Assembly (NCBI RefSeq): GCF_037023145.1
Contig: NZ_CP146091.1
Coordinates: forward strand, 2,108,001 to 2,172,000
Length of the DNA stretch: 64,000 bases
Source: Ralstonia sp. RRA
Lineage (GTDB): Bacteria; Pseudomonadota; Gammaproteobacteria; Burkholderiales; Burkholderiaceae
Direction of reading: 5' to 3'
Shown here in pieces: positions 49,411-57,928 of the stretch (within the stretch, counting starts at the first letter, position 1; every line of letters begins with the position of its first letter). The position numbers and the translations under genes were made by a program. The notes beneath the pieces were generated by a model, which searched no databases, was not told the origin of the DNA, and saw only the letters and a list, made by a program, of their open reading frames with translations.

Positions 49411-50892
49411 TCAGCGCTCCAGCACCCACGTATCCTTCGTCCCACCTCCCTGCGACGAGTTGACCACCAGCGAGCCCGCCCGCAACGCCACACGCGTCAG
49501 GCCGCCGGGCACCATGCGCACGTCCTTGCCAGACAGCACAAAGGGCCGCAGGTCGATATGGCGCGGCGCGATGCCGGCTTCCACATAGGTCGGGCAGGTC
49601 GACAGCGCCAGTGTCGGCTGGGCGATGTACTGATCGGGGCGCGCCTTCACGACTTCGCGGAACGCGGCAATCTCATCCTTGGTGGCCGCAGGGCCGACCA
49701 GCATGCCGTAGCCGCCTGCACCGTGCGTCTCCTTGACCACCAGTTCGCCCATGTGATCGAGCACGTACTGCAGGTCGTCTGGCCGGCGGCACATATAGGT
49801 CGGCACGTTGTTCAGGATCGGCTCCTCACCCAGGTAGAAGCGGATCATGTCGGGCACGTACGGGTAGATCGACTTGTCGTCCGCCACGCCGGTACCGATG
49901 GCATTGCAGATGGTGACGTTGCCCGCACGATAGACCGACAGCAGCCCCGCCGCGCCCAACGAAGAATCGGGGCGGAAGACCAGCGGATCGAGGAAGTCAT
50001 CATCGACACGACGGTAGATCACGTCGATGCGCTGCGGGCCCTGTGTGGTGCGCATGTAGAGGTGGTCGTCCTGCACGAACAGGTCGTGCCCTTCCACCAA
50101 CTCCACGCCCATCTGTTGCGCCAGGAACGCATGCTCAAAGTACGCCGAGTTGTACATGCCCGGCGTGAGCACCACCACGGTCGGATCGGCGATGTTCTGC
50201 GGTGACACGCTGCGCAGCATGTCGAGCAACAAGTCGGGGTAATGCGCGACCGGCGCCACACGATTGCGCGCGAACAGCTCGGGGAACAGCCGCATCATCA
50301 TCTTGCGGTTTTCCAGCATGTACGACACACCCGACGGTACGCGCAGGTTGTCTTCCAGCACGTAGAACTCGCCCTCGCCCGCACGCACGATGTCGATGCC
50401 GGCCACGTGCGCGTAGATGTCGCGCGGCACGTTCACGCCCAGCATGTCGGGGCGGTATTGGGCGTTGTTGTAGATCTGGTCGGGCGGGATGACACCGGCG
50501 CGCAGGATGTTCTGCTCGTGGTAGATGTCGTGCAGGAAGCGGTTGAGCGCATCCACGCGCTGGCGCAGGCCGCGCTCAAGCGTGGCCCATTCACTGGCCG
50601 GGAAGATGCGCGGGATGATGTCGAACGGAATCGTGCGCTCGGTGCCGCTGTTCGATTCGTCCTTGTCGCCGTACACCGCGAAGGTGATGCCGACGCGGCG
50701 GAAGATGAGGTCGGCCTCGGCACGCTTGTTCTGCAGCGTGGTGGCGGACTGCGCGCCCAGCCATTCGGCGAAGCGTCCATAGTGGCCGCGCACCTCGCCC
50801 TGCTGGACGAGGGCTGCCGGGGCCGGTTCGGCGGCATGGGGACTGCGTTCGCCATGCCAGTTGAGCATTTCATCGTAGAACCGGACTGCCAT
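49411..50892 (-). CDS. Circularly permuted type 2 ATP-grasp protein
   Basis: The 493-residue protein is a CP-ATP-grasp enzyme: SATTLQNKRAEADLIFRRVGITFAVYGD (N-terminal part of the permuted core), IPFDIIPRIFPASEW, LRVPSGVSYMLENRKMMMRLFP, DPTVVVLTPGMYNSAYFEHAFLAQQMGVELVEGHDL, KSIYPYVPDMIRFYLGEEPILNNVPTY and a C-terminal ELVVKETHGAGGYGMLVGP with ATP-binding loop. Iyer and colleagues predicted that such enzymes ligate amino acids or peptides. ATG at 50892 gives MAVRFYDEML. It leads the Anbu operon; the upstream comEC stop is 110 bases away. Confidence 0.9.
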   Translation of the reverse strand: MAVRFYDEMLNWHGERSPHAAEPAPAALVQQGEVRGHYGRFAEWLGAQSATTLQNKRAEADLIFRRVGITFAVYGDKDESNSGTERTIPFDIIPRIFPASEWATLERGLRQRVDALNRFLHDIYHEQNILRAGVIPPDQIYNNAQYRPDMLGVNVPRDIYAHVAGIDIVRAGEGEFYVLEDNLRVPSGVSYMLENRKMMMRLFPELFARNRVAPVAHYPDLLLDMLRSVSPQNIADPTVVVLTPGMYNSAYFEHAFLAQQMGVELVEGHDLFVQDDHLYMRTTQGPQRIDVIYRRVDDDFLDPLVFRPDSSLGAAGLLSVYRAGNVTICNAIGTGVADDKSIYPYVPDMIRFYLGEEPILNNVPTYMCRRPDDLQYVLDHMGELVVKETHGAGGYGMLVGPAATKDEIAAFREVVKARPDQYIAQPTLALSTCPTYVEAGIAPRHIDLRPFVLSGKDVRMVPGGLTRVALRAGSLVVNSSQGGGTKDTWVLER

Positions 50893-51002
50893 GCTGTTCT
50901 CCCCTGACGGACTGCCATGTCGCACGGTTGCACGACATGTGGTTTTTATAGCACAGCGGTTTTAGGCGCCACAATGGGGCCAACCCGCTGTGCAACCAAG
51001 TT

Positions 51003-53525
51003 TTACGGCAGCGCATCAATTCCGTCTGCGGCTGTCGCCAGGGCTTCCACTTCCAGCGCGGAGGACCAGTAGCGCGGCCGCATCGACCGTGCCGTCTGCA
51101 CCTCCAGCGCATCGCCATGCGTCTCGATGACGACGGCGCCGGTCTGGTCGGTCCGCAGCCGCTCGATGTCGCGCGCCACATAGCGCTGCCACACTTGGCG
51201 GTGCGGATGTCCGTACCGGTTGCGGTAGCCGACCTGGAAAACCGCCACCTGCGGTGACACTGCGTCCAAAAACGCACCGCTGGAGCTTGTCTTGCTGCCG
51301 TGGTGGGGTACTAGCAAGATGTCTGCCATCAGCCGCTCCGGGGTTTCACCGGCCACCAATGCGGCCTCCTGGGGGGCCTCAATGTCGCCGGTCAACAGCG
51401 CCGCGTGCCGGCCGTTGCTGATACGCAGCACACAACTGCGGGCGTTGCTGGCCACGCGCTCCCCTTCGGCGGGCAGCCGCATCGGATGCAGCACTTCGAA
51501 AACCACCTCGTCCCACGTCCATACTTGCCCAGCCAAGCAATCGGTGAAGTGGATGTCGCGTTCCTCAGCGGTCTCGCGCAGGGCATGCCCTCGCGGCAGC
51601 GACGCCAACATGGTGCGCACAGGCACCGCCTCAATCACCGTTTCGGTGCCACCCGCATGGTCGCTGTCTTCGTGGCTGACGACGAGCGTGTCGAGCGCCT
51701 CCACACCATGTCCGCGCAGGTACGGTGTAACGACACGGGCGGCCGCGTCGGCGTGGTCGTCATAGCGTGGCCCGGTATCGAACAGGAGACGATGGCTGGC
51801 CGTCTCGACCAGCGCGGCTGCACCTTGGCCGATGTCGAAAGCGACCATGCGGAACTCGCCCGGCGGCGGCACCGGAACCCGTGCCAGCACCATCGGCACA
51901 AGCAGCAACGCGCCCTGCGCGCGCCATGCCCAAGCACGATGGGCACCCGGCACCAGTAGCAGGGCTACACCGCCCGTCGCCAGCAGCAATGCCCAAGCGG
52001 GGGCGACTGGCGCAACCCAAACCGACCAGCTTGGCCGCGCCAACCACTCAAGCCACACCACCAACCAGCGAAAGCTCACCTCGGACAGTGTCAACACTGG
52101 CTGGGCCAACGGATCGGGTAACGCTGCGCCAGCCAGCGCCAGCGGTGTCGTCAAGAAGCTCACCACCGGAATCGCCAATCCGTTAGCCGCTGCCGAGACC
52201 ACCGATGTCTGCTGGAACAGGAGCAACGTCAACGGCAGCAACCCAAACGTGACGGCAAATTGAATGCGCGTCGAACTGGCAAACCCGCGTTGGTAACGCG
52301 CCCACCACCCTTCCGCCTCGCGATTGCGCCGCCCATCGAGCACCATCTGCGCGGCCAGGAAAATGATCGCCACCGCGCCAAACGACAGCCAGAACCCGGC
52401 CGACATAACGGCCCAAGGATCGACCACTGCCACCACAGCCGCCGCCCAGCACAGCGACAGGCTTGCCGGCACGTTGCGATCGGTCAGCCGCGCTATCGCG
52501 ACAGTCGACAACATCAGCAGCGTGCGTTGCGCGGGAACACCCATCCCCGCGAGCAGGCAATAGCCGAAGGCCGCCAGCATGGCTGCGATGGCCCCTGCTC
52601 GCGGCGTCGACATACGCAGCGGCAACGGCGTGCGCAGCCAGCGTGCCAACCCGAACGAACGGCGCCATAGCGCCATCCAGAACGCGGCAAATAACCCGGC
52701 AATCATCGTGATATGCAAACCGGAAATGCTGACGAGGTGGCTGATACCGGTGCGGCGAAACAGCTCCCAATCCTCACGGGCGATTCCGCTCTGATCACCC
52801 ACCACGAGCGCGACGATGACGGTCGCATACCGTGCGTCGGGCAATGCGGCGAGGATGTGGCGCCGCACCGCAGCGCGCCAACGCTCGACGCCGATCCCCA
52901 AGCCTGCCTCGGCCTCGCCCAGCGCGATGTTCTGTGCGCGCTTGCCGGTGCGCACGTAGCCGGTGGCGCGGATGTCATCGGCGAGCATGGCGTATTCGCC
53001 ATCGAAACCGCCGGGGTTGGATAAGCTGTGCGGGCGTTTGAGCCGCAGCGTCAGTTGCCAACGTTGCCCTGGCTGCAGGTCGGGGATGCCGGCGCGGCGA
53101 TCAGGCTCGACGCCCTCCTCATCCATCCCGCCCCAGTTGCGTGTGCCGTACCAAGAAAGGCGTACACGAGAAGGCACGGCGTCGCCAGCATTGCTGGATT
53201 CGATCTGGAAGAGAAAACGCGTGGCGTCTTCGGTGACCTGCGGAAGTTCGGCCACCACGCCTGTTGCGATGATGTCCTTGCCTTCCCACGCTGGGCTGAG
53301 CACAACAGACAATCGCTGTTGCGCGCGCCAGTCGCTCCAGCCAAAGCCAGCAACGGAAGCACTGGTGACCAGCAGGACAGAGAGCAGAATCGGTTTGCGA
53401 CGCGCCACAAAGGCAAGCAGCAGACATAGCCACAGCACCACAACCGCTTGCCACGCAGGCATGAGCACGGCCTGCATCTGCAGCGCCACACACCCGGCCA
53501 CGAACCCAATCAACCCCAACCGCAT
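51003..53525 (-). CDS. comEC: ComEC/Rec2 DNA uptake channel
   Basis: ComEC carries single-stranded DNA across the inner membrane during natural transformation. The 840-residue protein has an N-terminal pair of membrane helices, a ComEC OB-type domain (GVVAELPQVTEDATRFLFQIES), the competence core with about eight to ten membrane segments (FRRTGISHLVSISGLHITMIAGLFAAF; AGFWLSFGAVAIIF) and a C-terminal metallo-beta-lactamase-like domain (GQGAALVETASHRLLFDTGPRYDD; VSHEDSDHAGG; VPHHGSKTSSSGAF). All known full-length parts are present and no frameshift is seen, which supports transformability, known for Ralstonia. It is followed by tatD ten bases upstream in the map. Confidence 0.94.
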   Translation of the reverse strand: MRLGLIGFVAGCVALQMQAVLMPAWQAVVVLWLCLLLAFVARRKPILLSVLLVTSASVAGFGWSDWRAQQRLSVVLSPAWEGKDIIATGVVAELPQVTEDATRFLFQIESSNAGDAVPSRVRLSWYGTRNWGGMDEEGVEPDRRAGIPDLQPGQRWQLTLRLKRPHSLSNPGGFDGEYAMLADDIRATGYVRTGKRAQNIALGEAEAGLGIGVERWRAAVRRHILAALPDARYATVIVALVVGDQSGIAREDWELFRRTGISHLVSISGLHITMIAGLFAAFWMALWRRSFGLARWLRTPLPLRMSTPRAGAIAAMLAAFGYCLLAGMGVPAQRTLLMLSTVAIARLTDRNVPASLSLCWAAAVVAVVDPWAVMSAGFWLSFGAVAIIFLAAQMVLDGRRNREAEGWWARYQRGFASSTRIQFAVTFGLLPLTLLLFQQTSVVSAAANGLAIPVVSFLTTPLALAGAALPDPLAQPVLTLSEVSFRWLVVWLEWLARPSWSVWVAPVAPAWALLLATGGVALLLVPGAHRAWAWRAQGALLLVPMVLARVPVPPPGEFRMVAFDIGQGAAALVETASHRLLFDTGPRYDDHADAAARVVTPYLRGHGVEALDTLVVSHEDSDHAGGTETVIEAVPVRTMLASLPRGHALRETAEERDIHFTDCLAGQVWTWDEVVFEVLHPMRLPAEGERVASNARSCVLRISNGRHAALLTGDIEAPQEAALVAGETPERLMADILLVPHHGSKTSSSGAFLDAVSPQVAVFQVGYRNRYGHPHRQVWQRYVARDIERLRTDQTGAVVIETHGDALEVQTARSMRPRYWSSALEVEALATAADGIDALP

Positions 53526-53534
53526 GGGCGGGCG

Positions 53535-54347
53535 TCAGGGCGTCAACAGCGCTGCCAGACGGGGAATGGCTTCGATACTGTTCCGGCGCGCCTGGGCGGC
53601 CAGCGCATCGATGGAGAGTCCGCGCAGTTCCGCCATGGCGGCCGCGATGCCTGCCACCTCGGCGGGCGCATTGCGTGTGCCGACTTGCTCGCTGAACTGA
53701 TCATCAGCAAGCCAGGCCGGGGCGAGATCCGGGGCGTCAGTTTCCAGCACGATCGCTTCGATCGGCATCTCGGCGGCAAGCCGGCGGACACGGTTGGCGC
53801 GCGAGAAGGTGAACACGCCGCCAAAGCCGAGCTTGAAGCCGGAATCGACATAGGCGCGGGCTTGATCGGGACTACCGTTGAACGCATGCGCAATACCGCG
53901 CACGCCTGCCCTGGCGGCTGCGCTACGCACTTGGTCTTGCGACTTGCGCACGTGCATCAGCACCGGCAAATCAAACTCGCGCGCAATGCGCAATTGCGCT
54001 TGGTAGACGGTGTTCTGCCGCTCGACGTTCGGATCGGGGATGAAGAAATCGAGCCCGATCTCGCCAATCGCAACAAAGCGCAGATCGTCCATCGACGCTG
54101 CGACTTGGCGTCGCAGTTCGGCCAGGTCATCGTCGCTGGCCTGGGCGGCACACATCGGGTGAATGCCAAGCGCGTAGCTGCAGCCCGCATGCCGGTGCGC
54201 CAGCGTACGCACCGTATCGAAGTTCCAGCGCGCCACAGCTGGCACGACGATGTGGCTCACGCCCGCCGCGTGCGCCTGTGCGACGACCGCGTCACGGTCT
54301 GCGTCAAATTCGCGGGCGTCGAGATGGCAATGGGTGTCAATCCACAT
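53535..54347 (-). CDS. TatD-family deoxyribonuclease
   Basis: The 270-residue protein is a TatD-type metal-dependent hydrolase with IDTHCHLDAREF, GEIGLDFFIPD, PVLMHVRKSQDQ, GIAHAFNGS, and ETDAPDLAPAW, the five metal and catalytic segments. TatD enzymes are 3'-5' exonucleases with roles in DNA quality control. ATG at 54347 gives MWIDTHCHLD; TTG at 54377 would add ten residues without support. It precedes comEC by nine bases on the same strand, so both DNA-handling genes are co-transcribed. Confidence 0.93.
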   Translation of the reverse strand: MWIDTHCHLDAREFDADRDAVVAQAHAAGVSHIVVPAVARWNFDTVRTLAHRHAGCSYALGIHPMCAAQASDDDLAELRRQVAASMDDLRFVAIGEIGLDFFIPDPNVERQNTVYQAQLRIAREFDLPVLMHVRKSQDQVRSAAARAGVRGIAHAFNGSPDQARAYVDSGFKLGFGGVFTFSRANRVRRLAAEMPIEAIVLETDAPDLAPAWLADDQFSEQVGTRNAPAEVAGIAAAMAELRGLSIDALAAQARRNSIEAIPRLAALLTP

Positions 54348-54446
54348 GATCGGCTCAGGGCTATCGAAAAGCGGCAACGTACCGGAAAGACAGGCGTTCT
54401 AGAATCCGCCTTTTCTGATACTGGGTGCCTCCGCCCGCACAATGCG

Positions 54447-54773
54447 ATGAAAACAGCCTACCTGACTTGCGCGGTGGCCGCCGCACTCCTGACCGCCCTG
54501 CCCGCCAGCGCGGAAACGATGCGCTGCGGCAGCAGCTACATCGTCCGCATCGGCGACAACAAGTCAGACGTCCTGCAGAACTGCGGTGAGCCCGTGATGC
54601 GCGACACCTTCTGTGCCACCACGGCCACCGGCAGCGCTCAGCCCGCCATCAACAGTGCCTGCAGCAATGTCGACGAATGGACCTACAACCCCGGCACCGG
54701 CCAGTTCATGACGACGCTGCGCTTTGTCGAAGGCCGGCTGCAGTCCATCCGCTACGGCAGCCGGGCTCACTAG
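54447..54773 (+). CDS. DUF2845 secreted protein
   Basis: The 108-residue protein has a signal peptide (YLTCAVAAALLTALPASAE, cleavage ASA-E) and the DUF2845 pattern: MRCGSSYIVRIGDNKSDVLQNCGEP with Cys pair, then ...DEWTYNPGTGQFMTTLRFVEGRLQSIRYG. The CG-x-LV...GD...V...CGEP motif is a small beta domain in many Proteobacterial periplasmic proteins of unknown function. ATG at 54447. It is divergent from tatD across 99 bases and convergent with lolD. Confidence 0.88.
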   Translation: MKTAYLTCAVAAALLTALPASAETMRCGSSYIVRIGDNKSDVLQNCGEPVMRDTFCATTATGSAQPAINSACSNVDEWTYNPGTGQFMTTLRFVEGRLQSIRYGSRAH

Positions 54774-54793
54774 CGCGCTGCGTCGCGCGGGCA

Positions 54794-55522
54794 TCAGCGC
54801 TCTAGGTGCAGATGGCCGTCGCGCAGTCGCAGGATGCGATCGCAACGGCCAGCCAGCTCGATATCATGCGTGACGATGACGAAGCTGGTGCCCAGCGTGC
54901 GCGTCAGTTCCAGCATCAGATTAAAAACGTCGCCAGCAGTGTGGTCGTCCAGATTGCCGGTGGGCTCGTCGGCCAGCACGCACGCGGGTGAGCCGACCAG
55001 CGCGCGTGCGATGGCCACACGTTGACGCTCGCCGCCGGACAGCTCGCCAGGACGGTGCGCCGTACGCGGGCCCAGCCCCACACGTTCAAGCGTCATCTGC
55101 GCGGTATGGCGTGCCTGTGCCTCGTTCACGCCGCGGATGCGCAGCGGCATCGCCACGTTGTCCAGCGCGGTGAACTCCGGCAGCAGGTGGTGGAACTGGT
55201 AGACAAAGCCCAGCGCCTGGTTGCGCAACGTATTGCGCTCACGCTCCTTCATATCAGTAAAGGGCTTGCCGAGCAGCGACACGCGGCCGGAGGTGGGTTC
55301 ATCCAGCCCGCCCAGCACATGCAGCAGCGTGCTCTTGCCCGAGCCCGATGCGCCGACGATCGCCACCTTCTCACCCACGCCGATACGGATGTCGACGCCC
55401 TTAAGCACGTCGACATTCAACCCACCCTGCTTGAACGACTTGGACAGCCCCTCGGCCTGCAGCACCGCACCCACGCGGGCATCTGCTGACGTATCCACGG
55501 AAGTCATGACGGCCTCACTCAT
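54794..55522 (-). CDS. lolD: Lipoprotein-releasing system ATP-binding protein LolD
   Basis: LolD is the ATPase that powers extraction of lipoproteins from the inner membrane. The 242-residue protein has Walker [10 protein letters not shown], the Q-loop [13 protein letters not shown], the signature [15 protein letters not shown], Walker [13 protein letters not shown] and the switch His in VTHD. ATG at 55522 gives [12 protein letters not shown]; a second Met at residue 6 is possible. Its start overlaps the lolC-like gene stop by eight bases, so the two are translationally coupled. Confidence 0.96.
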   Translation of the reverse strand: MSEAVMTSVDTSADARVGAVLQAEGLSKSFKQGGLNVDVLKGVDIRIGVGEKVAIVGASGSGKSTLLHVLGGLDEPTSGRVSLLGKPFTDMKERERNTLRNQALGFVYQFHHLLPEFTALDNVAMPLRIRGVNEAQARHTAQMTLERVGLGPRTAHRPGELSGGERQRVAIARALVGSPACVLADEPTGNLDDHTAGDVFNLMLELTRTLGTSFVIVTHDIELAGRCDRILRLRDGHLHLER

Positions 55523-56765
55523 AGCGCAGGGCCTCCGCCGGGTTCACGCGCGAAGCGTGCCAGCTCGGATACAGCGTCGCCACCGAGGCGAGGATGAAGG
55601 AAATAACGCCGATGGTCGCAATGTCGTTCACGCGGGGGTCCGAGGGCAGTTCGCTGATGAAGTAAATGTCCTTCGGCAGGAACTGCACGCCGAAGAGGTG
55701 TTCGATGAAGGGCACGATCACGTCGATGTTGTAGGCGATGAGCGTGCCCAGGCCCACGCCCAGCAGCGTGCCCATGAAACCGATGGCCACGCCCTGCACG
55801 ATGAAGATCTTCATGATGGAGCTGGGCTGTGCGCCCATCGTGCGCAGGATGGCGATGTCGGCCTGCTTGTCCGTCACCGTCATCACCAGCGTGGACACCA
55901 GGTTGAACGCCGCCACGGCAATGATGAGCGTGAGGATGATGAACATCATCTTCTTCTCGGTCTTCACCGCCGCAAACCAGTTGCGGTTCTGGCGCGACCA
56001 GTCGCGGATGTACAGCTCGCCGGTGAGCGTGCGTGACAGCGCCTCGGCCACCTGGGGCGCGCGGTCCATGTCGGTGAGCTTCAGGCGCACGCCGGTCGGG
56101 CCGTCCAGGCGGAACAGGCGCTCGGCGTCTTCCATATTGATGAGCGCGAGCGAGCTGTCGAACTCGTAGTGCCCCGACTCAAACGTGCCGATCACGGTGA
56201 ACTGCTTCAGGCGAGGCAGCACGCCAGCCGGAGTGATGGTGCCCTGCGGCGCCACCAGCGTGACCTTGTCCCCCTGGCGCACGCCAAGACCCTGGGCCAG
56301 TTGACTGCCTAGCGCGATACCGAACTCGCCGGGCTTCAGGTCGTCGATCGCGCCGGACTTGAAGTCCTTGGCGATATCCGACACCTTCGGCTCATCCGCC
56401 GGCGACACGCCCCGCAGCAGCACGCCGCGTACGGCGTCATCGCGCGTGATCATGGCCTGTGCGCCTACGTACGGCGCTGCGCCGATGACTTCCTTGTTCT
56501 GCATCGCCTCATTCGCGGTGCGCTGCCAGTCGGGCAGGCTGCCGGGCGCCATGACCTCGATGTGCGCGAGCACGGACAGCATGCGGTCACGCACTTCCTT
56601 CTGGAAGCCGTTCATGACCGACAGCACGATGATCAGCGCCGCCACGCCCAACGCAATGCCAAGCATGGAGATGAGCGAGATGAAGGAAATGAAGCTGTTG
56701 CGGCTGGCACGCTTGCCCGCGCGCGTGTAGCGCCAGCCGATCTGCCATTCGTATGGAAATTTCAA
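55515..56765 (-). CDS. lolC: Lipoprotein-releasing system permease (LolC/LolE/LolF type)
   Basis: The 416-residue membrane protein has a first transmembrane helix at about 25-50 ([34 protein letters not shown]), a MacB-like periplasmic domain ([35 protein letters not shown]), and three C-terminal helices ([48 protein letters not shown]). No ATG fits the start: TTG at 56765 with GGGA seven bases upstream gives [20 protein letters not shown] single permease gene beside lolD suggests the one-permease form (LolF) that works as a homodimer, rather than separate LolC and LolE, but a second copy elsewhere cannot be excluded. Confidence 0.92.
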   Translation of the reverse strand: MKFPYEWQIGWRYTRAGKRASRNSFISFISLISMLGIALGVAALIIVLSVMNGFQKEVRDRMLSVLAHIEVMAPGSLPDWQRTANEAMQNKEVIGAAPYVGAQAMITRDDAVRGVLLRGVSPADEPKVSDIAKDFKSGAIDDLKPGEFGIALGSQLAQGLGVRQGDKVTLVAPQGTITPAGVLPRLKQFTVIGTFESGHYEFDSSLALINMEDAERLFRLDGPTGVRLKLTDMDRAPQVAEALSRTLTGELYIRDWSRQNRNWFAAVKTEKKMMFIILTLIIAVAAFNLVSTLVMTVTDKQADIAILRTMGAQPSSIMKIFIVQGVAIGFMGTLLGVGLGTLIAYNIDVIVPFIEHLFGVQFLPKDIYFISELPSDPRVNDIATIGVISFILASVATLYPSWHASRVNPAEALRYE

Positions 56766-56848
56766 AGGGGTGTCCCTATGGTGTGACTGTGTGGTGTGAT
56801 TCTTACGGCGCACTCGTCGCCGAGCCGGAAGTTTACAATCTCGTCGCC

Positions 56849-57928
56849 ATGATCCCTGAACTGACCCTGATTGTCCCGTTTTGCGCCCCCGCCGCCGAGG
56901 TGGCGGACGACGCTTACCGTCAATTGACCTTGCCGGGCCTGGAAAGGTTGCTTGCCCGCGCGCGTGAGACGGAACGCGAGCGTCACGACGACGCCTACCT
57001 GCCCACGCTGCCGCACGAACGCTGGCTGGCAGCGCGCGCCGGGCTGCCGGTCGCGCCGTTACCGTCCGCCCCCTACATGCGCCTGGCTGACGGCAGCACC
57101 GCCGACACGCGCATCTGGGCCTGCCTGCAACCGGTGCATATTCACGCCGCGCGCGACCATCTGGTGATGCTCGACCCAGCGCAACTCCGGCTGGAAGCGG
57201 CCGATGCCGACGCACTGCGCGCCGCCATCGCCCCGCTGCTGGCCGACATGCACTTGCACCTGGACGCCCCGCACGCTGCACGCTGGTATCTCCCGGATGC
57301 GCCGTTTGGCGACCTGATTGCCGCGGCCCCGCAACGCGCCACCGGCCACAATATCGACATCTGGATGCACAAAGGCGAGCAGGAACGCGCCTGGCGCAAG
57401 TTCCAGAACGAAATCCAAATGACGTGGTACGACCACCCCGTCAACCAAGCCCGCGAAGCGCGCGGCCTGCTGCCGGTCAACTCGGTCTGGCTGTTCGGCC
57501 AGGGCGCACTGCTCGACACACGCCCGATTGCCGAACGCATGATCGGCGCCGATCCGTTCTTCGCTGGTCTGTGCCACGCCGCCAATGCCACCGAGCTGTG
57601 CGCTGAAACGCTGGCCGCCCTGCCGGCTGACGGCACCAGCGCAGCCGTACTCCTCAACGACGCCGGCAAACCCTACCTTTCCGCCGACTGGTACGACTGG
57701 ATCGAAACCCTGCGCGCCTACGACCGCGACTGGTTCACCCCCGCCGCCGACGCGCTGGCCGACGGCCGTATCGATGCCGTCTCCCTCATCCTGACCGGCG
57801 ATTCGCACTACGCCCACTACCGCGTCACCCGCCGCGACCTGGCCAACGGGCCGCTCGGCTGGCTGCGCCGTTTCAGCCGTGCTCGCACCTTGCGCGATGC
57901 GCTATCCCCGCTTTCCATGGCTGCCTGA
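56849..57928 (+). CDS. Phosphoglycerate mutase-like protein
   Basis: The 359-residue protein contains a conserved C-terminal segment GARGLLPVNSVWLFGQGALLDT-like (EARGLLPVNSVWLFGQGAL), found in a family annotated in Burkholderiales and Xanthomonads as phosphoglycerate mutase-related, next to recJ. I do not see the full phosphate- and metal-binding set of a true independent phosphoglycerate mutase, so activity is unproven. It begins MIPELTLIVPFCAPAAEV at ATG 56849 and ends directly against the recJ ATG (TGA then ATG), so expression with recJ is likely. It is divergent from lolC. Confidence 0.65.
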   Translation: MIPELTLIVPFCAPAAEVADDAYRQLTLPGLERLLARARETERERHDDAYLPTLPHERWLAARAGLPVAPLPSAPYMRLADGSTADTRIWACLQPVHIHAARDHLVMLDPAQLRLEAADADALRAAIAPLLADMHLHLDAPHAARWYLPDAPFGDLIAAAPQRATGHNIDIWMHKGEQERAWRKFQNEIQMTWYDHPVNQAREARGLLPVNSVWLFGQGALLDTRPIAERMIGADPFFAGLCHAANATELCAETLAALPADGTSAAVLLNDAGKPYLSADWYDWIETLRAYDRDWFTPAADALADGRIDAVSLILTGDSHYAHYRVTRRDLANGPLGWLRRFSRARTLRDALSPLSMAA

